Below, one piece after another: positions 1-9,709 of a stretch of DNA of 64,000 nt. A program made the translations under genes and the position numbers. Location: positions 16,264,715-16,328,714 of the forward strand of contig CM065182.1 of the NCBI GenBank assembly GCA_033026295.1. Reading direction: 5' to 3'. This stretch comes from Channa striata. Taxonomy: Eukaryota > Chordata > Actinopteri > Anabantiformes > Channidae. Within the stretch, counting starts at the first letter, position 1. Every line of letters begins with the position of its first letter. Under the pieces are notes generated by a model. That model did not search any database and was not told where the DNA came from. It worked only from the letters and a program-made list of their open reading frames with translations.

Positions 1-856
1 GCACTTTCCATGACACGATTCCTTCAGCCTTCTCACAGCAGAGACACACACACACACACACACGTCCGCAGGTCACAGATACAACTGACCTCTGTTAAAG
101 AGATCTCACATAGGAATGACAGGAATTGGCACATTTTAAAAGCATTAACAGGCCCAACTAAAAAAATGCATCAAGCATCATCTGGAGCGAGCATTTTGTG
201 CGCACAATCACACACAGAGTTGTGTGCGTCCTCTGCTGACGCGTGCTGCCAGGCATGTCTCCTTCCAGTGCGACACACCGAGGCCCTGCGCACACCACGT
301 CAAGTCACGCCAACACGACCGAGCCGAACCGAACCCGGTCTGCGTCCAGATGCAGGGAAGCTGCGGGTGCACCGACCCCCCCGCTCGCTTTACGATGCGG
401 TGGGGGGGGGGAACACATGGAACACGTCGTGCGTTTCGCTTTGTATTTGCCTCACAGGCCTAAAACTGCAGAGACACGAAACCCCGTTCGGATCCGAACA
501 GGACCGGAGCCAGTTTCCGATTATTGAGTGTGTGCCATTAGGCCGGGCAGACTGCAGCTGCACAGCGCAGCACGCCGCCGCGAACTATCCGAGGGGGGCT
601 CCCCGCAAACGGTTTCCACACAAAAACCCGGACCGGGCATCGCCGGGTCTCGGGTCATTTGCGAATATTCTGCACGAACAGTGACGCGTGTCCACCTCCG
701 CGCAGCGACCCCCGGAGCTCGCCGAGGCTCGGCGACAGGGCGCCGGTGTTGAGCCTGTGCGGGGCGGACGTAGCACGAAGGGCTTCATGACTCCGCAATT
801 TACGGCCGCTTCCTTCCGAGAGGACGGAGCGCCGACAGACCCGAGAAGCTCGTTAC
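1..856 (-). other. ksr1: ksr1 intron 1 (5' portion)
   Basis: Minus-strand sequence downstream of the first KSR coding exon, beginning with a GTAACG donor at 856-851. It is GC- and CpG-rich between about 200 and 850, as expected around the 5' end of a vertebrate housekeeping-type gene. The ORFs through it carry no recognisable domain and overlap each other on both strands, so I read them as chance ORFs of CpG-rich DNA. A (CA)n tract sits near the left edge. Confidence 0.55.
43..63. repeat. (CA)n microsatellite
   Basis: Uninterrupted CA dinucleotide run of about ten units inside the putative ksr1 intron 1. Confidence 0.9.
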
Positions 857-1069
857 CTCTAAAGTGCGTATTTCTTGCTGCGTGAGGTCGTTGGACGCGG
901 CGCATTTGGTCCGTAGCCCCTGTAAACTGGAGATGGAGATATCAATCATATTCTGGATGAGTTCGCATTGATGTAGTGCGGCCATCGCTGCGCCACTTCC
1001 ACCACTGTCCCTCTCCGGCTGCTCATCGCTCTCGACCATCTTCCCACCTTTAGCAGACACACCGTCCAT
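857..1069 (-). CDS. ksr1: KSR1 first coding exon (partial gene)
   Basis: Encodes the N-terminus of a kinase suppressor of Ras, a scaffold for the Raf-MEK-ERK cascade that acts in the cytosol and at the plasma membrane. The ATG is the complement of 1067-1069, with purine at -3, G at +4 and an in-frame TGA two codons upstream (TGA GGA ATG), which fixes the start. Of 71 codons, the first 30 or so are acidic/Gly-rich and variable; then comes the family signature beginning HQCELIQNMIDISI and ending GLRTKCAASNDLTQQEIRTLE split around the run, the start of the KSR CA1 coiled-coil/SAM region. The exon ends GAG followed by GTAACG, phase 0. Residues match both KSR1 and KSR2; synteny with vezf1 and myo18a (human chromosome 17) favours KSR1. 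The kinase domain and remaining exons are beyond the left edge. Confidence 0.88.
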
Positions 1070-1400
1070 TCCTCAGCATCGGGCACGGCGGGCAGGGCTG
1101 GACTCAAACTGCGACGCGCAAATAACACATGCAGCCGTCCAGCGACGCGGCGACCTATTGTGGAAGTTCGCTGACAGCGAACGTCGCCAGCTTCCAGGTC
1201 CGGATAGAGGAGAGCGAAGAAGAAAATAATGTGGAAATATGAAAACTAGAAGCTCGACGGTAACACCCCCCGGGGCAGGGAAGCGCTGCGGAGTCCAGTA
1301 AACGCTCGGCTTGTGTCTACCGACGAGTGGATCCTCCACCGACAGCTCCAGCAGAGGCTTTCACCGTCTGTCAGCTGTTGGGAACATCATGGGGCGCGGT
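1070..1400 (-). promoter_or_regulatory. ksr1: ksr1 5'UTR / CpG-rich promoter region
   Basis: GC- and CpG-rich DNA immediately upstream (minus strand) of the KSR start codon. It should contain the 5'UTR and core promoter. No TATA box is evident at a convincing distance. The transcription start cannot be set from sequence alone. Confidence 0.4.
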
Positions 1401-1486
1401 GCACTGTGGGAAATGAAGTCATGTGGCTTACAACAACTGCACACCGTCGACCAACCCCGTCCGCTCATGCGCGTTTATACATATAT

Positions 1487-1505
1487 ACACACACACACAC
1501 ACACA
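1487..1505. repeat. (CA)n microsatellite
   Basis: Short CA run preceded by ATATATAC, upstream of ksr1. Confidence 0.85.
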
Positions 1506-1579
1506 ATTTGTTTTGTACAATTAAGACAGCAACTTCACTCCTCGTGCACCGGAAATGATTCCGCCTCTATCTTCAAAGT

Positions 1580-1602
1580 AAAAAAAAAAAAAAAAAAAAA
1601 AA
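1580..1602. repeat. Poly(A) homopolymer run
   Basis: About 23 consecutive A residues. It could be the tail of an old retroposed element on the plus strand, but nothing recognisable precedes it. Confidence 0.8.
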
Positions 1603-1873
1603 TCAAAACAGGAAACGCACAGGTGGGTTATTATTAGTAACACAAGTAAAGGCTGGATTCCGTTCAGCTGTTCCGGTTTTGGCCAAGCCCACTTTCACAA
1701 GCCACAAATCCCACAAATATTAAAACTCCCGGTCAGTGAGTTTCACTCACTGTGCACGGGCCTTAATGGGACACATAATGGAGCAGCCATTAATGCTTCT
1801 GCTGTGATAAAGTCAATGTCTGGTTTAAAAAAAGCTCTGTCTTTTGACAACACATATGCTACACATACATGCA

Positions 1874-1875
<2 letters not shown>

Positions 1876-1907
<32 letters not shown>
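1876..1907. repeat. (TA)n microsatellite
   Basis: Roughly fifteen TA units in intergenic DNA. Such tracts are highly polymorphic and self-complementary. Confidence 0.9.
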
Positions 1908-1908
<1 letters not shown>

Positions 1909-4900
1909 CCTGCACTATGGAGGGGCTGTGTGGAACTGTGGGCCCCACAATGCCCCACTTTGTTCTTTCACTGGTAAACCACAATTGTACAGTCGTGCAG
2001 AGAGGTAGTGCTGGCAGTTTCAGAGTAGCATTTGGGCTCTGACAATAATCACCACCTTTCACCTCACTTGCAGCGCCAAGCGCTGTCAGTACGTAGTGCT
2101 CTGTGGTGAGCAAAAGCAACGCGCCAGAAGGCCTACAGGGATTTTAGCAAGGCAACTTATTATTAATCTTACAGTGATGCTTCAGTGTTTATACGTATCC
2201 ACTAAACACTTTTTAAATGTAATTTATCAAAAGGCGCAGTCTGTGGTTGGTTTGCACTCCTCTGTTCTCAATCTGCCAGACCAAGCTCACATTTACTTCA
2301 GTTACCAAGTTACTCTGTAAGTCGCTTCTGTAAATGTAAATTTACTACAAATGACATAGTTTAATTGAAATATACTACCGTAAGTCACTTCAGAACTTGT
2401 TTCCACTGTAAGTCCGTATAGGCAAGTGTCGGAAAAATCTAAGAAATGTCAGTTTGTCAGAAAAATTTCAAGACCTGTCTGTCCTTATATCAGGATAGTG
2501 CATATGATATGTATGGGAGTGGGAGGAGGGTGCAGGATTCCACAACCATTAAGCAACAGCACACATGGTTCAGTGCTGCAATGAGGGTGTGATGTTCCTT
2601 CCTTTAATATATCCTGATTATACAATGGTACGTGAGTCACTTTTCATGGAGCCTCGTGTTCCTTCTCTCCATCTGTCTGTCTCTGTCGTCTCCTCTTCTG
2701 ATTTCAGGGGAGTCTGGACTGTAACTTTTCACTGGGCAGACATGAGCCTGTCCACACTGCAGCCTTGCACAGTAGCGTATATGAATCAGACAGCGCAGAA
2801 GTGAAAAACCAGACAACGGAATTAGAAACATCTTTCTGACTCTTTTGGTACACTGATGGTAAACCACTTTGGTATTCAGCTGAAACTGGCCGTGCAACTT
2901 CCTCAGAAAACACAGGACATCTCTCATTTACATAACATAGACCTGAAGTTCATCTAACTGCATTGCAACAATGGAGTGAAAAGAAGCACAGCCAAGTTCC
3001 AAATTTCTTGTTGTCGGGCCAGTACTTTGCAAATTCTGTTGCGTTATATTAACAGCACAGATGGTGGCATGCCAGGAGGACACCATTCGAAATTTCAGCT
3101 CTTTTTTGCCTTCAGAAACCAAGCTACCAAGTGGCAACCGAGGGATCAGAGAGATGTCATGTTGGTTATCCATGGGTTCACATAATGAGTGTATCACACC
3201 TCCAACAAATACACTGCATTTTGTAAAAACACAAAATGTAATCATTGTCTAAATGTCATTTAGATTCTAATTGATGGCAGCCAAAGATTGTTGCTGAATA
3301 CTTTCTATAGGTACAGAACCATGTCTGTTGACAAGTAAAACTGTGCTCTTGTATTGAAGCCTCTTTTGTTCCCTGTGCTCGTCTTATTATTTGTTGCATA
3401 ACTGCACCATGTCTCCTGCAGAGAGCAGGTGTCATGGTGCCTTCTACTGTCTACTTGGTGTTTCAGCTGACAGATCACAGTGAAATGTGAAATGCACATT
3501 ATGGGCATCTTTTCACATAATTCACAGTGTATTTCATAAAATACGACCAGTTACATTATTTCTGATAAAAATAAATAAATATAAATCTTGGTGTCTCACC
3601 ATTTGTTTCTCCTGCTCTCCTTTTGTTGAAATTCACTCCAAAAGTTCATGTTCCTCTTAAATGATACTCCAGCATTATCTACCTGTCATCAGTGACAAAT
3701 AATATGAATCATACGTTTAGAGAAATTAACATGGACATTGTTTAGACAGGCACTTGTCAGCTTACCGAAACGACTCAGCGAGCCGGGGATAGCACGATCC
3801 TCTCCTGGCCTGATAGTCACTTAAGCCGTTTAAACTGTTATGCTACTGGACAGCCGAGATGCCACACATAGAGTGGAGCTCATAGCTTCAGATTCAATTA
3901 GAAGAGGGGACAACCTGATAACATCTTCTTCCTAAAGGCCAGTCCTTCAGATCTGGGGAGGTTGGGACCCAATGGATTCATTGTGGACTCAAGCCTTGCT
4001 GCCCCAAAGTAGAAAATGATATTTACATTTATAGGTTTAGAGATTATTTAAATGTTCATGCATTTTAAATAGATGCCTGGTATTTTTCTTGAGTAGTTTA
4101 CTGCTGCTTTATTTACAGAGTCCACAGTGTAAAATCTTACCGCAGCTGTGTCAAAATTCTAGAAAAGGTGTAATGTTGCCTTTATTCTTAGATTTGGGGA
4201 TGATGAGTGTAGTTCTTATATCACACATATTATATCTGTTGGGACCTGGTCACAGTTAAATGATTTCCATATTTTGGAAATGGTTCATATTACGTTTGAA
4301 AAAAGGTGTGAGGTGTGCCTTTTTTTTAACTCACAAACCAAAGTAAGGGACTGTTCCTCATACAAAATGGCCATATTGGTGTTTGGTTTTTGTTCAAAAC
4401 CACTGACCCGATGTGGGTTGTAGGAAACTCTGCGTCACTGTTCCCACGTGTAATAAAGGCAGAAAACGATCACTGTAGGTTGAGATCAGTCCAGCATGCC
4501 ATGAAATCATAATACCATGTCTCAACCCAGTGTTACTGTCTGCAGGCTGCCACTGAGATCAGTACAGCCCCCATTTGGAAGCGTCTCTTTTAAAACTCTT
4601 TTAAAAACTGCCTATTTGAGATTATTACGTCGTAATATGAAAACAGGAAGTAAGACAGAGCAGGTCTCTTGTGAACTCTAGGTAAACTCTCCATTGTGCA
4701 AAAAAGCCATGTGGGTTTTTTGAGTACAGGGCAGTGTTCCGGTCTTCACTATTTTATGCAAACACACGGCTCAATAACAGAGATGGAGGAAGCACAGGGA
4801 CACAGAAGAGATAGTAGTAGGTCAGTTCAGTTATTTTTTCTATTTAAGTAATTAATTTTTTATTATTAGACATCAGGAGGCTCGTGGATGGTACTTCTTT

Positions 4901-5589
4901 TATTACTTTTACACGTGTTGATGTATTAAGGATGGTTTATCATTCAATAAAACATGTCATCACCAAACTGTGTGTGGAAACACACACAAAAAAATCTATT
5001 GCCTTTGCACATTTGATTTGAATGTAAAACTGTCCAACCCAAGTCATGTGGTTGAGTATATAAATTGCCCACCAGCAGATCTGTTAAAAATACCTTTGTC
5101 GGTCTTAGCTGCTTCACCTATGAAATAGAGTAAATATCATCCTATCAGAATAAAACTTATGCCGCATGAAGTTGTGAATTTGGCAGAAGTTCGAAGCAGT
5201 TGGGTTACTTTCTGCAAGTAGAAGTGGGAATTCAGTGGCACAGAAGAGTAAAATATGCATAGACTACACCATCTGCTGGTCAACTCTGTAATGCAAAAGC
5301 ACCATGTCCCTGTGCAGCCCTCCACACATTCTTTAGAGCCATGTTTTTCGGAGATGACTGAAACAAGAAGACAGATCACAGCAGTGGGTTCAATAAAGGA
5401 CTTGTTCTGAATTAGACGCGGAGAAAACCATGTGCTAAAACAAGTCTACATGGAACATTCTGTTATACTCTCACCTCAAGGGGAATTTAAACACTTCCTC
5501 AGAACAAGTGTCTGACTGATGGCTTCTGTGGTTGGTTACATATCACCTGCTTTAACCTGCAACAGTCATGCTTTGGCGTTTGGTTGCAA

Positions 5590-5875
5590 TTCAGAAAACT
5601 TGCAAGCAGTGCAAGAGCTTCAGTGGTGTGACCACACAGTGGGTAAGCTGCACGATTGAAGTGATTCTGAACGTGGTATCGTCATTTGTGCCAGATGTGG
5701 TGGTCCGACCATCTCAGACAAAGGTATCCTTGAGGGGATTGTCGTGCACTAGGTTGTTCAGAAATGACGAATAGTCAGAGGCAGTTCTGTGGCTGAAAGC
5801 TCACTATCAGTGGGTGAGATCAGAGATGAGTGTGTGGACTTGTACAAGCGAACAGCCAGCATGAACATGGTGTCA
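5590..5875 (+). mobile_element. Decayed Tc1/mariner-type transposase fragment
   Basis: Two blocks resemble the N-terminal helix-turn-helix coding region of fish Tc1/mariner elements. One is around 5655-5725, with words such as TTCTGAACGTGGTAT and GTGCCAGATGTGGTGGTC. The other is around 5782-5800 (GGCAGTTCTGTGGCTGAAAG). The order and plus-strand sense agree with a single degraded copy. Between the blocks bases are missing and stops interrupt every frame, so no functional transposase remains. The catalytic DDE/D half and terminal inverted repeats were not found. Identification is from recalled repeat sequence only. Confidence 0.55.
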
Positions 5876-6640
5876 CGACTGCTCTCGTTTAAATGCGTGG
5901 CCCGAATTACTCCAGTCTGGGCTTGCAGATAGACATGTGGGAATGTTCTTTATCAATATTTATTTCCTGTTTTTGCTATGAGCTTAACTGCAGGGTTTTT
6001 TTTATTAAAATGTATTTCAAATGTATTTAAACTCTGCATTTAATCAAAACTTGTATAAAGAGTATTCAATTAGACAAGTTGTATTCAAAATCATGGTGTC
6101 CCAACTAGACAGTTTAAGGGGTCACCAGCCAGATTTCTGTGGAAAATTTAATCCGAAAAGTAAAAGAAACACATTTCAGACAAATGAATAGGGGTAAAGT
6201 AAGTTACAAGAGCATCAACATGGAAAAACAAAACTGCATTTCGTGTGTATTAGTTACTTGAAACTGCCGTTATACCTGGAAAAAATAACTACAATGAAGA
6301 GAATTCACTAAGACATCTGGAGTTTTCTGGCAGTACAATACTGAGTGCAGCTACTAATCCTCGCCATCATTAGCTGCAGCTGCTCAGAGGTGGTTTGCAG
6401 AGACTCGTGAAAGTCAATGTTTGAGTCTTTAAAAAAAAAAAGAAAAAGGCCAGAGTTAAAAATGTTCTGCCTACCTAAATGCACCACTGATATTTTGTAC
6501 TAAGGTTCCTGTTAAGGGTGATTTGCAGTAAAATGTCACACTGAAGTAACTTGTTTTTCAAAAATGGTTGACGATGTACAAAAAATAAATAAATAAATAA
6601 AAAAGTTGTGTGTCTGTGTGTGTGTATATAGTGGTTTCCT

Positions 6641-8808
6641 TTTCTTCGGGTCAGCTCTTTATTTTGTAATACATTTCTCTAGTTTGCCTTCATATAACAA
6701 ATCTCAAGTCTCTAGACGTCTTTAGCATCACACAGTAACTTCTGAACAGCACTTAATACATAAACACATTTGATAGTTTTCTTTTATTTAGACAACCCAA
6801 ATAAAAGGCACATACCATTGCGCATGTTTATGTAATAATTTGACAAACGTACATTTAAAAAAAAATGTAGGAATGTTTGACCCTTCTGCTAATCAGAAAG
6901 CCTAGCCTCTCATATATACAAAATTACCATTGTTAATGTTCTAATACAAAAGATTTATAAAAAAGGTTATCTTATCTTTCACATCTATTGTAACTACCAT
7001 ATCCTTGGAACTAAAATAGTTTTGTACAAAGATATACATTCAACTGCTTTCACAAGGGTGCTGGAATTTCCAATTTTTTTTCCTTAAAAAATTCCACATG
7101 AAATGTTGAGTTTATCACATTATTATTGTATCAAATTTGGCAAACAGGCTATCATAATGTAGCTACGCAAATGCATAAGAACAAACAAAAAAAAGCTATA
7201 CTAATATTTTGTTTAAAAGAAAACTTGGGAAAAATGACAAACATGCATATTGCATTTTCAGTAGAAAGTATAAACTGAATCAACTCAAAGAGCTGCAACA
7301 CTGGTAACATGGCATTCATAAAAAAATAGTTTATGTTCAACAGCTAGTGTTTGGGCTCATGCAATGTCAATCTTCCCATTATTTTAATGGTCATAAACTT
7401 GCATTTCATTAAACTCCTCCAGACCTCAGCCACATGGTCATGCAGCCTGAAACTAAAATGGACTTAAAAAAAAAATAAACGAGGAAAAAAAAAAATTCAT
7501 GTATGTTTTTTTATTTTATTGTAAAACATTTAAACGGACGGCTAAGTTTTAAATTGATTTTTTTTGGACATAATGAAAGTCTATTTAACTAGAACTAAAT
7601 TTGTGATTAATGGGCTTTTTATGTGTGTTTCCTGAGTGAACTGTCCTTAGTATCATCTTGGGCTATCACAGACAAAAATAGTCAAAATAAGTGTTAGAGA
7701 AGAGTCAGATAAAACCAAGAAGTCACTGGTATGATGTCATGAACAGCGTGAAGATGTTTCACTGCAGAGCCAGGCCTTTCCACGTTCAGCCACAAGATGG
7801 CCACTGAGTGTAGGTTGGCTGGTGAAAACACTTGAACCTCCAACATGATCTCTGATAATACTGCTGTTTACCTGTATGTAGGATATGCTTTCAGTGCAAG
7901 ACTCAATTCATTCTGACTTCATGATAAACGAAAAAAAAATTAAAAACAACACTAAAAATAATTACAAATAAAAACAAAACTTTGTGTTTCCATACAAAAG
8001 GAAAACAAAGTCCAAACATCTCAGTCAAGAGGACAGTGTCAAGATATCCACTTGAATGACAAAAGCAAACATTTCAATGCTGACATGAAAAATACATTAC
8101 TATGTCAACTGTACAAGTTAGTCACTGTACCTCAGGAGCATACCTACTATTTGAAAAAGGAAAAACAAACAAAACAAAAAAGCTATAGCACTGTGAAAAA
8201 ATATTCTTCCATGCATGTGGAAGCTGCTGTCCCTTTTGCTAGACTCAATTTCTATAATATTAAATAGTGATTAGCAGGCTATAGTTAAAAAACAACATAC
8301 AAAGTAACACCCAGAGGCTTTGGGAGAGAACTCGTAAAACATCAAAAACAGCAATTTATAGTTATTGCTTCAGTCCACTTCTCATCTCCCTTTTACAAGA
8401 GCACAGGTGTGTTTTCCTATGGAGTCCTTAAGGGTGCTTGAGGAATCCTCTCCTCTATTTGTCATAATACAAATCACAGTTTCATTCTAACTGGCTACAC
8501 TAAGTCTTACAGTTATCCTGATTTCAAGATCAATCCTACTTGCTTTCTATTCAAGTGTCCTGCATCTCACGTCAGTCACTTAGAATCAGTTGGGACACAC
8601 GGCTGTGACTTTGAGGAGCTCCCGTCAGCTGCACAGCGCATGTAATTTATTCACTTCAAGTTATGATGAAGCAAACATGGTTCGGGGGGGAGGAAGAGCT
8701 GAGCTTGAGGTGTACGTCGTGAGGACAGGCATGTTTTGCTTCACTTCATTTTCCCTTTCATTCTGGCCAGTTCCAACACTCACTCTCGTTTTTCTTTTTC
8801 TTTTTTTT
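6641..8808 (-). other. vezf1: vezf1 3'UTR
   Basis: About 2.2 kb of AT-rich minus-strand sequence between the vezf1 stop codon and the first convincing poly(A) signal. It has many T/A-rich tracts and no credible coding potential. A long AU-rich 3'UTR would be open to microRNA and AU-element control, but no specific site is claimed. The 3' end is inferred, and earlier poly(A) sites are possible. Confidence 0.5.
6658..6663 (-). terminator. vezf1: Candidate vezf1 poly(A) signal AATAAA
   Basis: TTTATT on the plus strand reads AATAAA on the vezf1 strand, followed within 30 bases (toward lower coordinates) by a GT/TG-rich stretch when read in the proper sense. This is the expected arrangement for cleavage and polyadenylation. 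Other AATAAA-like words occur in this AT-rich region, so the choice is provisional. Confidence 0.4.
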
Positions 8809-9176
8809 TTACCAGGGTGGGGAAGAAGGCAAGACTTGGGACAGGAAAGGCATGCTGTCTACTGGTCTCATTGCGATGTTCAGCGGACCAGCAATATTCA
8901 TAGGCATGGGGGTCGTTATTGCGACTGGGTGGGCAATATTCATTGGTGCCGTGGCGGGGATGTTGACCGAAGCAATGTTGACAGGCCCGGTGATGGTCAC
9001 TGGGTGCTGGAGGCTTACAGGGGACGTGATGTTGACCGTGTTGGTGCTAATGTTCATTTGTGCAGCTATGGTGACAGGGTTGTTGTTGTTGGAGTTGCCC
9101 CGGTTCATCGCCGTTGTAATGGGGGCAGAAATGGTCACAGGGGTGGCTGAGGCAGAGTTGCAGACTTCGTTACCAT
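8809..9176 (-). CDS. vezf1: VEZF1 exon 5: PVNI-repeat tail and stop
   Basis: Starts after TTTCTCCAG; first bases AT complete a GAT codon with the G from exon 4. Encodes about 121 residues rich in N, P, I, T, with repeated P(V/M)NI and PVTI units, and ends IAMRPVDSMPF then SSPPW before TAA (complement of 8809-8811). The ending matches the conserved VEZF1 C-terminus. The repeats are low-complexity and probably act as a flexible regulatory tail. Confidence 0.92.
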
Positions 9177-9382
9177 CTGGAGAAAACACAAAGACGAGTT
9201 TTTAGGTTTTTGTTCTGCTGCCAGAATATTTAACAACTCACAACAGTGTGGATTTATGAGCTTTAATTTGCAAGACTTCACTTAGATATTGTTTTCATGT
9301 CTACTACAGAAGTTGTGACCTACAGAGAGTCCTTGCCAAGTGTAAAAACAGTTACGGGTTTGTTGTGGGAAGCGGGACATAC

Positions 9383-9545
9383 CTTTGTTACAGGAGTTAA
9401 AGTTCGTCTGTCCGTGAGTCTTCAAGTGGCTGGTGATGTAGGCGGCACTGAGCATCTTCCCACAGATGCTACAGGTGACCTTGCCTTCATGCCTAATCAT
9501 GTGGGAACGGAGTCTGTCTTTGGTGGCAAAAGCAGAGGTACAGGC
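9383..9545 (-). CDS. vezf1: VEZF1 exon 4: zinc fingers 5 (rest) and 6
   Basis: Acceptor CCTGCAG, donor G then GTATGT. Encodes ACTSAFATKDRLRSHMIRH (remainder of finger 5) and the finger CSICGKMLSAAYITSHLKTH, then GQTNFNSCNKG. 163 bases, phase 0 in and phase 1 out, consistent with both neighbours. Confidence 0.92.
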
Positions 9546-9645
9546 CTGCAGGCGTACAACAGACAAAGTAAAAAGTCAGTGGGACACTACAAAAACACCA
9601 CCACCACCGATCATAATCTGGAATAGTAATGACTCTTACCGTTAC

Positions 9646-9709
9646 TTGACATTTAAACGGTCTTTCCGAGGAATGCACATGCTTCACATGGCAGCTCAAG
9701 TGGTCCGGC
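9646..9709 (-). CDS. vezf1: VEZF1 exon 3: end of finger 4, start of finger 5
   Basis: Acceptor TATCTAG; the first G completes AGG (Arg). Encodes PDHLSCHVKHVHSSERPFKCQ. Two donors are possible: GTAACG directly after CAA (exon end 9646), or the stronger GTAAGA six bases later (exon end 9640). The first gives finger-5 spacing Cys-x2-Cys as in known VEZF1; the second inserts Val-Thr and gives Cys-x4-Cys. Both keep the frame. The conserved spacing decided the coordinates given. Confidence 0.85.

Larger units (their letters stand above)
1401..6640. other. Intergenic, ksr1 to vezf1 (head to tail)
   Basis: AT-rich spacer between the 5' end of ksr1 and the 3' end of vezf1, both on the minus strand. 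It contains microsatellites, a 23-base A run and a decayed Tc1/mariner fragment. All ORFs are under 110 codons and none resembles a known domain or has flanking splice sites that build a gene. Confidence 0.6.

Noticed and set aside
10..905. Several overlapping ORFs on both strands in the CpG-rich left end
   Set aside because: High GC lowers stop frequency; translations are low-complexity and unlike known proteins; region is ksr1 intron.
8590..9150. 186-codon and overlapping plus-strand ORFs across vezf1 exon 5
   Set aside because: Antisense shadows of the PVNI-repeat tail, whose frame matches the known VEZF1 C-terminus.
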